A stretch of DNA of 9,836 nt. It comes from Chloroflexota bacterium (GTDB lineage Bacteria; Chloroflexota; Anaerolineae; Anaerolineales; Anaerolineaceae). The stretch is taken from positions 1 through 9,836 of the forward strand of contig JAJUJY010000153.1 in the NCBI GenBank assembly GCA_029265085.1, given 5' to 3'. The notes below the pieces were generated by a model. That model did no database searches. It was not told where the DNA came from and saw only the letters and a list, made by a program, of their open reading frames with translations. This document shows positions 1 through 5,988 of this stretch, piece by piece. Position 1 is the stretch's first letter; each line of letters starts with the position of its first letter. The position numbers and the translations under genes are program-made.

Positions 1-1488
1 GAAATCACTTCTACCCCCATTCGAGACACTCTTAAGCGGTCTGTGGGTATTTTGCTGACCATTCACGATCGTACCGAGCAGAAAAAAGCTCAGAGAGCAT
101 TACGAATCAAAGACCAGGTATTCACCCAGCTCATAGAACAAGCCCCGCTTTCTGTGGCGATATTCAATTCACAAAAAATGATTTTGTATGCCAATTCGTC
201 TGCCTCCAAATTATTTGGGGTGCCTGCAAATCAAAATTTCTCCGAACCGTTAGCACCAAAAGTGTGCCCGGACACTAAGACAATGGATTTTATCTGGGAG
301 CAAGTCAACCAGCGAGGCCACCTGCTTAATTACGAGATCACCCTCCCTGCAAAACCCAGTGAAACTGAGCACCGGTGGTTAATTTCAATCTCAAAAATCG
401 ATTACTTCGGCCAACCAGCCTACCTTTGCGCCCAAAATGATATTACGGAACTAAAGCAAAAAGAAGTCGATTTACAAGCGGCTAAGGCAGCCCTTGAAAC
501 CGCAAACCTTGAGCTGCGCGGTAATCTTTCTCAACTGGGACAATTAAATCAATTAGCACACACTCTGAGCTCGACCTTAAAATTGGAACCCGTTTTGGAT
601 GAAATTCTCAACCAGGCGGCCGCAGTAGTCAATGCACAGTCCTGCCAGATATACCTTCTGCCCGGGATCATTTCCCGCTTTATGGATACACAGGCTGCCT
701 GGCTGCAGCCATTAAAACAGATTCCCGCTGGGCTGACGGAAGAAGACATTGCCTGGGCTTTTGGGCATCCACTGACCCACCGGTTGGGTACACCAGAGAC
801 AACAGAAAATGCCGGCCGCTGCGATGTGCTTGCCCCTCTATTTAAAGCAGAATTACAGATTGGCCTGATGGTATTCAGACCGTCCAGGCAAGAAATTTTC
901 CAGGATTCCGACCTATTGATCATTGAATCCATCTCTCAGCAAATATCCGGAATGCTGGCCAACATCCTGTTATTTAATGAAGTAGAAACCCTCGCACAGG
1001 TAGATTCCATGACAGGTATGTTTACCCGCCACCATTTTGCCACGCTGGCAGCCCATGAGGTAAATTACTCCTTAAGATACAATCGCCCGCTTTCATTAAT
1101 TTCTATGGACATCGATCATTTTAAAAACGTCAATGACCGCTATGGTCATCCCACCGGTGATCTTGTCCTGACGCGGTTAGGGGAAGTTGTCCGCCAACAA
1201 ATCCGCGCTGTGGATGTGGCAGGCCGGTACGGCGGCGAAGAATTCCTGATTCTTTTACCCTCGATTTCTATTGATGAAGCCTGCCTGGTTGCCGATCGTT
1301 TGCGCAAAGCGATTGAGGTATTGGAAATTCCACACCCTTTGGCGAAAATTAAAATCACCTTGAGCCTGGGGGTTGTGCAATTTAATCCGCAAACCGATCG
1401 CGACTTTGACACCTTAATCCAGCGCGCAGACCTGGCCCTGTATGCAGCCAAGAACACCGGGCGAAACCGGGTTGTTTGCCGCGAATAA
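1..1488 (+). CDS. Sensor diguanylate cyclase (PAS-PAS-GAF-GGDEF), 5' end outside window
   Basis: The reading frame is open from base 1 without a stop, so the gene starts upstream; the GTG at 43 is inside a domain and is not a credible start. The first ~40 codons (STPIRD ... DRTEQKKAQRALR) are the tail of one PAS/PAC domain. A second PAS follows at about nt 115-460, then a helical coiled-coil linker (about 445-560), a GAF-like domain (about 560-960) and a C-terminal GGDEF domain (about 990-1485). The catalytic motif GGEEF is intact (1231-1245), with the metal-binding Asp of DIDHFK at 1108. An RAVD motif (1204-1215) lies exactly five residues before GGEEF, which matches the inhibitory I-site RxxD. 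The family condenses two GTP to c-di-GMP; here PAS/GAF sensing probably controls it, with product feedback. The stop is TAA; no terminator is visible before mtnA. No EAL domain follows. Family assignment is firm; the ligand is unknown. Confidence 0.93.
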   Translation, partial: EITSTPIRDTLKRSVGILLTIHDRTEQKKAQRALRIKDQVFTQLIEQAPLSVAIFNSQKMILYANSSASKLFGVPANQNFSEPLAPKVCPDTKTMDFIWEQVNQRGHLLNYEITLPAKPSETEHRWLISISKIDYFGQPAYLCAQNDITELKQKEVDLQAAKAALETANLELRGNLSQLGQLNQLAHTLSSTLKLEPVLDEILNQAAAVVNAQSCQIYLLPGIISRFMDTQAAWLQPLKQIPAGLTEEDIAWAFGHPLTHRLGTPETTENAGRCDVLAPLFKAELQIGLMVFRPSRQEIFQDSDLLIIESISQQISGMLANILLFNEVETLAQVDSMTGMFTRHHFATLAAHEVNYSLRYNRPLSLISMDIDHFKNVNDRYGHPTGDLVLTRLGEVVRQQIRAVDVAGRYGGEEFLILLPSISIDEACLVADRLRKAIEVLEIPHPLAKIKITLSLGVVQFNPQTDRDFDTLIQRADLALYAAKNTGRNRVVCRE

Positions 1489-1617
1489 GTCCATCGATTG
1501 GGAATATTTTCAAACTTCCACTTTTTATAAAGCGGAGGATCATGGTAAAATTTTTTCGGCAATTATGGGTCATCCGACCTATGCTTGACCCAACGAACTA
1601 TACCGAAGGAATTTTCC

Positions 1618-2688
1618 ATGACTGCTTATTACACCCTGGAATGGTTAAATGAAGGTGCTTTACGGGTACTGGATCAACGCCTGCTTCCCAATCAGGTTGC
1701 ATACCTGACCCTGACTGACACCGCTCAGGTGGCAGAAGCCATCCGCAATATGACCGTTCGCGGCGCACCGGCCATTGGTGCTGCTGCGGCTTTTGGCCTG
1801 GCACTTGCAGCGGTTCACAACCCAACCACCGACCTGGATGAAGCGCGCAAAGCCCTTCATACCGCCGGAAAACTGCTCTGCGATGCCCGCCCCACAGCGG
1901 TTAATTTATTTTGGGCGGTTAACCGCATGTTGGATGCGCTCGATGCCGGTTGGATTGCCCGGGTGGATGAACTGCGCGAAGCAGCATTAATGGAAGCGTT
2001 CCGTATTTCCGCAGAAGATGTAGAAACCAATCGCAAAATTGGTGAAAATGCCTTATCTTTGTTGCCCAATGACGAAGTGACCTTTATCCATCACTGCAAT
2101 ACGGGCACCCTTGCCACGGTGGAATACGGCACCGCGTTGGGTATTATCCGCACCGCGCATGAAGCCGGGCGAAAGGTGTTTGTTTTCGTTGATGAAACCC
2201 GCCCGCGTTTACAAGGCGCGAAATTAACCGCCTGGGAATTGACTCAATTGGGCATTCCCTACCGGTTGATTGTGGATGGCGCAGCGGCGTACACGATGAA
2301 GACTCACCACGTGGACGCAGTCACGGTTGGTTGCGACCGGGTTGCAGCCAACGGTGATACAGCCAACAAAATCGGCACCTACGGTTTGGCAATTGCAGCA
2401 CGAGCACACGGGGTACCGTTCTACATTGCCGCCCCCACCTCAACCATCGATCTATGCACCCCCACCGGTGCAGACATCGAAATAGAAGAACGCGCCGCCG
2501 AAGAGATCACCAATGTTGGCGTGGAACGCATTGCCCCTGAAGGCTGCCAGGTATTCAATCCCGCTTTTGATGTCACCCCGGCTGAATACATTACCGCCAT
2601 CATCACCGAGATGGGCGTAGCTTATCCACCCTTTACAGAGTCCTTGCGTGCCCTGGTGAATGCAGCCCGCTCATCAAAACGGCGCTGA
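1618..2688 (+). CDS. mtnA: S-methyl-5-thioribose-1-phosphate isomerase (MtnA)
   Basis: This 356-residue protein has the usual full length of MtnA, a cytoplasmic enzyme that isomerises 5-methylthioribose-1-phosphate to 5-methylthioribulose-1-phosphate in methionine salvage; some family members also use 5-deoxyribose-1-phosphate. Family signatures seen are MTVRGAPAIG (45-54), HHCNTG (158-163), VDETRPRLQGAKLTAWEL (191-208) and GCDRVAANGDTANKIGTYG (238-256). The two catalytic residues of the B. subtilis enzyme, Cys160 and Asp240, fall at the same numbers here. I chose ATG 1618 because AAGGA (1606-1610) lies seven bases upstream and the protein then begins MTAYYTLEW; an in-frame TTG at 1585 would add 11 residues of no family character. 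No other salvage gene (mtnK, mtnB, mtnD) is in the window, so the gene is an orphan here. A terminator follows at 2732. Confidence 0.96.
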   Translation: MTAYYTLEWLNEGALRVLDQRLLPNQVAYLTLTDTAQVAEAIRNMTVRGAPAIGAAAAFGLALAAVHNPTTDLDEARKALHTAGKLLCDARPTAVNLFWAVNRMLDALDAGWIARVDELREAALMEAFRISAEDVETNRKIGENALSLLPNDEVTFIHHCNTGTLATVEYGTALGIIRTAHEAGRKVFVFVDETRPRLQGAKLTAWELTQLGIPYRLIVDGAAAYTMKTHHVDAVTVGCDRVAANGDTANKIGTYGLAIAARAHGVPFYIAAPTSTIDLCTPTGADIEIEERAAEEITNVGVERIAPEGCQVFNPAFDVTPAEYITAIITEMGVAYPPFTESLRALVNAARSSKRR

Positions 2689-2731
2689 TAAAGCAACACT
2701 TCCCTGCCCGTGCGGCAGGAACTTAACCAAT

Positions 2732-2771
2732 AAAGGCTGTGCAGTCTTGATGATCTACACAGCCTTTTTGT
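2732..2771 (+). terminator. Intrinsic terminator after mtnA
   Basis: A perfect 10-bp stem, AAAGGCTGTG (2732-2741) with CACAGCCTTT (2758-2767), is followed by a T-rich tract (TTTTTGTTTT). It lies 43 bp after the mtnA stop in the right orientation. A second, smaller perfect hairpin, CCTGCC/GGCAGG (2703-2719), precedes it without a T tract. On the opposite strand the U tract would be weak (TTTATT), so it serves the leftward small-protein genes poorly at best. Confidence 0.85.
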
Positions 2772-2810
2772 TTTCTCTTTAAAAAATAATCAAATTGAAT
2801 TATTCCTCGA

Positions 2811-3062
2811 TCAGCGATTTTTCCGCCACCAAAACAAATCAATCACCCAGACATGCTCGGGTTCTCCAAGTGCTTCCCGCAAAAACTCGATTTCTAACTC
2901 CAACCCTTCAATACAAAACTTCGCTAAATAAATTGCTAACCAGGTGAATGCGATAGCTGGCCGATCCATATCTGCGCTATTAATCATTCCTAATACCGTA
3001 ATTAGAAGAAGAAAAGTGATCAAAGGCCGCGTGCAGCAAGAAAAGTGGCTGATTTTTATCAT
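2811..3062 (-). CDS. Small two-helix membrane protein, paralogue of its upstream neighbour
   Basis: I do not recognise a named family. The 83-residue product has two hydrophobic segments (about 13-27 and 36-50) and then a charged, probably amphipathic helix ending in EPEH (67-70) and a Trp-rich tail. From LE (54-55) to EPEH it follows the pattern L-E-x-E-x(3)-L-R-x(2)-L-[GD]-(0-2)-EPEH, shared with the next gene at 3097-3339. This argues that both are real proteins related by duplication. The gap to that gene is 34 bp on the same strand, so they are probably co-transcribed. The ATG at 3062 has only a weak upstream GGTTAC and no clear ribosome site, so translation may depend on the upstream gene or the start may differ. 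There is no signal peptide cleavage site; I expect an inner-membrane hairpin. Confidence 0.6.
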   Translation of the reverse strand: MIKISHFSCCTRPLITFLLLITVLGMINSADMDRPAIAFTWLAIYLAKFCIEGLELEIEFLREALGEPEHVWVIDLFWWRKNR

Positions 3063-3096
3063 GATGTAACCGTATTAATGGTGAAGAACCGTTAAC

Positions 3097-3339
3097 TCAT
3101 TTCCGAATACGCGGTAAACGGATACCATGTTCCGGCTCTGGTAAATCTAATTTTTTACGCAAACGTTTTTGTTCTTGTTCTAGTTTGTCAATAATCGCAA
3201 GACACACCAGGAAGATGACAATCCGCAGCATTCCAAGCCGGTCATCCAGCAGGAAATTACGGATTAAACAAGCCGCACAAGCCAGATACCCAAAGCGAAG
3301 AACATATTTTGAGATGCGATGAACCGAAAACCTGATCAT
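3097..3339 (-). CDS. Small two-helix membrane protein, first gene of the pair
   Basis: This 80-residue hypothetical protein has hydrophobic stretches at about 12-31 and 36-50, then a basic/acidic helix (KLEQEQKRLRKKL) and the motif EPEH (68-71). It shares this layout and motif with the gene at 2811-3062. A well-formed promoter lies upstream (3396-3424), giving a 5' leader of about 50 nt. The ATG is preceded by GAGGGGGGGGA, a purine-rich ribosome site built on a run of eight G (3341-3348 on the + strand as C). No enzyme or transporter signature is visible. Function is unknown; candidates would be a small membrane regulator or a membrane toxin-like peptide, but nothing in the sequence decides this. 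Confidence 0.66.
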   Translation of the reverse strand: MIRFSVHRISKYVLRFGYLACAACLIRNFLLDDRLGMLRIVIFLVCLAIIDKLEQEQKRLRKKLDLPEPEHGIRLPRIRK

Positions 3340-3395
3340 TCCCCCCCCTCGATATCCAAGAAAAATATTCTTACCCCCAAAGTTCAGACGAATAT

Positions 3396-3424
3396 ATTTT
3401 ATCGCAATGAACCGGTTTTGTCAG
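3396..3424 (-). promoter_or_regulatory. Sigma70-type promoter of the small-protein pair
   Basis: Read leftward: -35 CTGACA (3424-3419), a spacer of exactly 17 bp, and -10 TAAAAT (3401-3396). The start point would be near 3389, about 50 nt before the ATG at 3339. The spacer contains the 8-bp palindrome AACCGGTT (3410-3417), a possible operator or chance. Confidence 0.68.
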
Positions 3425-3469
3425 GAGATTGGTAATTTTTTGGTTTTAATTTCTAGCAAATCCTCTTAA

Positions 3470-3516
3470 ACAAAGAACGAGGCAAGGATCATTTCACAGA
3501 AACGATCTTTGCCTCG
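3470..3516 (-). terminator. Intrinsic terminator ending the ABC exporter operon
   Basis: On the minus strand CGAGGCAAAGATC (3516-3504) pairs with GATCCTTGCCTCG (3490-3478), 12 of 13 positions, with a 13-nt loop, and is followed by TTCTTTGTTT. It lies about 75 bp past the stop of the last ABC gene. The plus-strand side lacks a T tract, so it acts leftward. Together with the promoter at 3396-3424 it accounts for most of the gene-free stretch 3340-3592; I see nothing else there. Confidence 0.85.
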
Positions 3517-3592
3517 CCAATTAACATCTATTCAAAAGGATATTGGGGTGGCGAATAAAACCCTCACCATTTTTCACAGCCTGCTGCTTCTT

Positions 3593-5416
3593 TCAATCCG
3601 CAGGGTTAATCAATAAATCCCGCGCCTGCTCCACATACGCCAGGGACTGGTGGCGGAAGTAGGTGTTATACAAGGTGGCATAATGCCCCTTCTTCGAAAG
3701 AAGCTGTTCGTGGCTGCCTTCTTCAATAATATGACCATGATCCAAGACAATGATCCGGTCGGCAGCTTTGACCGTGGAAAGCCGGTGTGCAATCAATATA
3801 CTGGTCGATTGGCGCAGGATCAGGTTGAGCGCTTGCTGGATTTGCCACTCGGTAAAGGGATCGATGCTGGCAGTCGCCTCATCCAGCACAAAGATGGCTG
3901 GTTTTTGCACCAAAACACGCATCAAAGACACCAACTGGCGCTGCCCCATCGAGAGGCGCGCACCTCGTTCACCGACTTCGGTCTGCAGGCCGTTGGGCAG
4001 CGTTTCCAACCATTCTCCGCCGCCAATCTGCTTTGCTACCTGCTCAATCTCCTCAATGCCAGCACCGGAGCATGAATATTGAATATTCTCCAGAACCGTA
4101 CCGGAAAACAAAAACGGTACCTGGTTGACAATGCCAAGCTGGCAGCGGAATGATGGTAAATCCAGTGTGCGGATATCGATCCCGTCGATCAAAATTCTGC
4201 CTCGTTGAAATTCATAAAATCGGGCAATTAATTTCGCAATGGACGATTTTCCCGCACCGGTATGCCCCACCAGCGCCACATTTTCACCGGGACGAATACG
4301 CAAACTGAAATCTTCCAAAACCGGTTCATTGGCTTTGTAATGGAAATAAACTTTCTCAAAATCAACCGCACCTTTTAAGGCTGGCGCAGGCCGTGAATCC
4401 GTTTGCACCACGGCCGGTGACGCATCAATCAATGCAAATACCCGTTCTGCTGCTGATAGCCCGTTTTGCACCTGTGTCCAGAAAGATGACAGGTTCATCA
4501 CCGGGAAGAAGAAACGGTCCAGGCCAAGTAAGAATAAATACCACGCTCCGACCGTGACCATGCCCTGCGCAGCACTCAAACCGCCAAAATACACCAGCAA
4601 AGCGGTTGTTAAACCAGCCAATGAATTTAATGAAGGGAACACCATCGCCAGTGTCAGACCGCGCCGGACATTTACCCGGTACGAGGTGCGGTTTGCTTCA
4701 TCAAAAAGGTTGTAGATACCGGATTCCTGGCGAAAATTCTTGGCAATGGCGATTCCGCTGACCGTCTCTTTAATCGTTGAATTGACGTTAGCCATCGCCC
4801 GCATACCGTCTCGGGTGGCTTTTCTTGCCATTGAACGGAAGCTAATCGCCAAGATCACCACAAAAGGAATTGCCGCAAAAAGATACAGTGTCAGGCGCCA
4901 TTCCGTGCGAAACATCACCACAGAGATAATCACTGCTTCAAAAACCTGGGCAATCAGGTCGGTAATCAAATTGACGAGCTGTCCAAACACTTGCGTATCT
5001 GAGGTGATCCGCGAGGCTACTTTACCAGAAGGAAATTCATCATAAAAAGACAGGTCATGGTCTGTCGATGAGGCAAAAGCATCTTTTGCAAGCTGTGCGA
5101 CTACCGCTGCAATCGCACGGGTAGCCTGGCGGCGGCCTTGCCAGTTCGCTGTCCAGCTTACCAGGCCAACCACCATCACCGCGCCTGCAATGGCGGCCAA
5201 TCCGCCTGCAGACAGGTTGGTCTTAAGCAAGTCCACCCCGCGTGAAACCAGGATCGGCATCATTGCACCCGCCCCAGAAACCACCAGCACCATTAATGCC
5301 ACAAATCCCAACCGCAAGGTGTGCGGTTTAAAATACACCAGAATCCGCCGCAGCAAATCGCGGTCAGTGTATTTGCGATCATATTTTTCTGCATCAAGTC
5401 CGTCAAAAAAGCCCAT
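3593..5416 (-). CDS. ABC exporter half-transporter, subunit 2 (catalytic-Glu subunit)
   Basis: A 607-residue fused membrane plus ATPase subunit of a type IV (ABCB-like) exporter. The membrane domain covers about 35-320 with six predicted helices; the nucleotide-binding domain covers about 350-590. Seen motifs: Walker A GHTGAGKSS (384-392), Q-loop Gln432, signature LSMGQ (488-492, degenerate third residue), Walker B IFVLDE with catalytic Glu513, and H-loop His544. With LSGGQ in the partner at 5989-7743 this fits the asymmetric heterodimers of the TM287/288 or BmrC/BmrD kind: this subunit supplies Walker A/B to the active site and the weak signature to the degenerate site. I place the start at ATG 5416 because AAAGG (5426-5430) sits nine bases upstream and MGFFDGL follows; an in-frame GTG at 5437 has no ribosome site. 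The substrate (drug, lipid or peptide) cannot be told. Last gene of the operon. Confidence 0.93.
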   Translation of the reverse strand: MGFFDGLDAEKYDRKYTDRDLLRRILVYFKPHTLRLGFVALMVLVVSGAGAMMPILVSRGVDLLKTNLSAGGLAAIAGAVMVVGLVSWTANWQGRRQATRAIAAVVAQLAKDAFASSTDHDLSFYDEFPSGKVASRITSDTQVFGQLVNLITDLIAQVFEAVIISVVMFRTEWRLTLYLFAAIPFVVILAISFRSMARKATRDGMRAMANVNSTIKETVSGIAIAKNFRQESGIYNLFDEANRTSYRVNVRRGLTLAMVFPSLNSLAGLTTALLVYFGGLSAAQGMVTVGAWYLFLLGLDRFFFPVMNLSSFWTQVQNGLSAAERVFALIDASPAVVQTDSRPAPALKGAVDFEKVYFHYKANEPVLEDFSLRIRPGENVALVGHTGAGKSSIAKLIARFYEFQRGRILIDGIDIRTLDLPSFRCQLGIVNQVPFLFSGTVLENIQYSCSGAGIEEIEQVAKQIGGGEWLETLPNGLQTEVGERGARLSMGQRQLVSLMRVLVQKPAIFVLDEATASIDPFTEWQIQQALNLILRQSTSILIAHRLSTVKAADRIIVLDHGHIIEEGSHEQLLSKKGHYATLYNTYFRHQSLAYVEQARDLLINPAD

Positions 5417-5451
5417 GGGGGGGTACCTTTGTATCACCGAGATGAAATATA

Positions 5452-5483
5452 CAGCGATCAGCGATCAGCTTTCAGCTTTCAGC
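5452..5483. repeat. Heptamer repeat array, left arm of an inverted pair
   Basis: The + strand reads CAG, then CGATCAG twice and CTTTCAG twice, then C: a 7-bp periodicity. Its reverse complement is (GCTGAAA)x2 (GCTGATC)x2 GCTG, the same GCTGAnn heptamer as the array at 5950-5980 but in opposite orientation. It lies between the stop of the four-helix-bundle gene (12 bp) and the start of the second ABC gene (35 bp). Confidence 0.85.
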
Positions 5484-5495
5484 AAAGAGAAATGT

Positions 5496-5915
5496 TCACA
5501 ATTCAAGTTTATTATCATCTTCAACCATGTATTTTTCTTCTACCTCTGAAACCTCGTAACTTCCTGAAAGTAAGGTTTGTTGAAAACCACGAAGCATTTT
5601 CCTCAAGTTGATAATCCTGCCGGTAAGATCAGCAAAATCAGCTTGATTCAAGAATTGTAAATCATGGGCAAGTTCTAATTGGTAATCCAATTCAGAAAGA
5701 GATCCGGCGGAAATTTGGATGTAACGAGCCAATTCTTTATCACCATCTCGTCCACAACCCTCCGCGATATTCGAAGGTACCGACACTGCGGCACGGCGAA
5801 TTTGGCTGGTCATTCCATAAAGCTCTTCTTTTGGAAACCCGCCAGTCACCCGGTAAACCACCAGTGCTAATTGGTGAGCTTGCTCCCATATTTTTAATTT
5901 CCTGAAATCTCTCAT
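5496..5915 (-). CDS. Four-helix-bundle protein, S23/Avd-like family
   Basis: A 139-residue protein with the family's typical length and core. It opens MRDFRKLKIWEQAHQLALVVY, then FPKEELYG (28-35), and carries the diagnostic stretch QIRRAAVSVPSNIAEG (38-53), followed by GSLSELDYQLELA. Known members include the protein encoded in intervening sequences of some 23S rRNA genes and the Avd accessory protein of diversity-generating retroelements; most free-standing copies have no known role. There is no reverse transcriptase or 23S rRNA here, so neither of those roles is supported. The ATG at 5915 has AGGA six bases upstream. The last ~25 residues (EVSEVEEKYMVEDDNKLEL) are acidic and extend past the core. 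It sits between two ABC subunit genes and is bounded by inverted heptamer repeats. Confidence 0.92.
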   Translation of the reverse strand: MRDFRKLKIWEQAHQLALVVYRVTGGFPKEELYGMTSQIRRAAVSVPSNIAEGCGRDGDKELARYIQISAGSLSELDYQLELAHDLQFLNQADFADLTGRIINLRKMLRGFQQTLLSGSYEVSEVEEKYMVEDDNKLEL

Positions 5916-5949
5916 GATAAATCCTGTTATACAAAATTCATTTCGTTGT

Positions 5950-5980
5950 GCTGATAGCTGATGGCTGATGGCTGACAGCT
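5950..5980. repeat. Heptamer repeat array, right arm of an inverted pair
   Basis: The + strand reads GCTGATA, GCTGATG, GCTGATG, GCTGACA, GCT: four and a half copies of GCTGAnn (one with GCTGACA). It is the inverted partner of 5452-5483. It ends eight bases before the stop codon of the first ABC gene and about 34 bp upstream of the four-helix-bundle start. In the leftward transcript the two arms could pair through the repeated GCTGA/TCAGC core around the whole gene. Confidence 0.85.
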
Positions 5981-5988
5981 AAATGGCC

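Larger units (their letters stand above)
5452..5980. mobile_element. Possible inserted cassette: four-helix-bundle gene with inverted heptamer ends
   Basis: The segment is about 529 bp: two GCTGAnn arrays in opposite orientation with a single gene between them. It lies between two genes that encode partner subunits. Cutting it out would leave about 43 bp between them, close to the 33-bp gap seen elsewhere in this operon. The enclosed gene is visibly more A+T-rich than the ABC genes. No transposase is present, and I cannot point to a clean target duplication (AAAT occurs near both ends but not at equal distance). Insertion is therefore an inference; it could also be an ancient operon member with repeats added later. 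Confidence 0.4.

Noticed and set aside
1585..1617. TTG start for mtnA
   Set aside because: ATG 1618 has a proper ribosome site and gives the family's N-terminus and catalytic numbering.
1542..1652. 36-codon ORF overlapping the mtnA start, preceded by GGAGG
   Set aside because: The GGAGG is only three bases from the ATG, the peptide has no recognisable character, and mtnA has its own good ribosome site. It might be a leader ORF but the support is thin.
5417..5437. GTG start for ABC subunit 2
   Set aside because: No ribosome site precedes it, whereas ATG 5416 has AAAGG nine bases upstream.
5496..5915. Diversity-generating retroelement, suggested by the Avd-like protein
   Set aside because: No reverse transcriptase and no template/variable repeat pair are present in the window.
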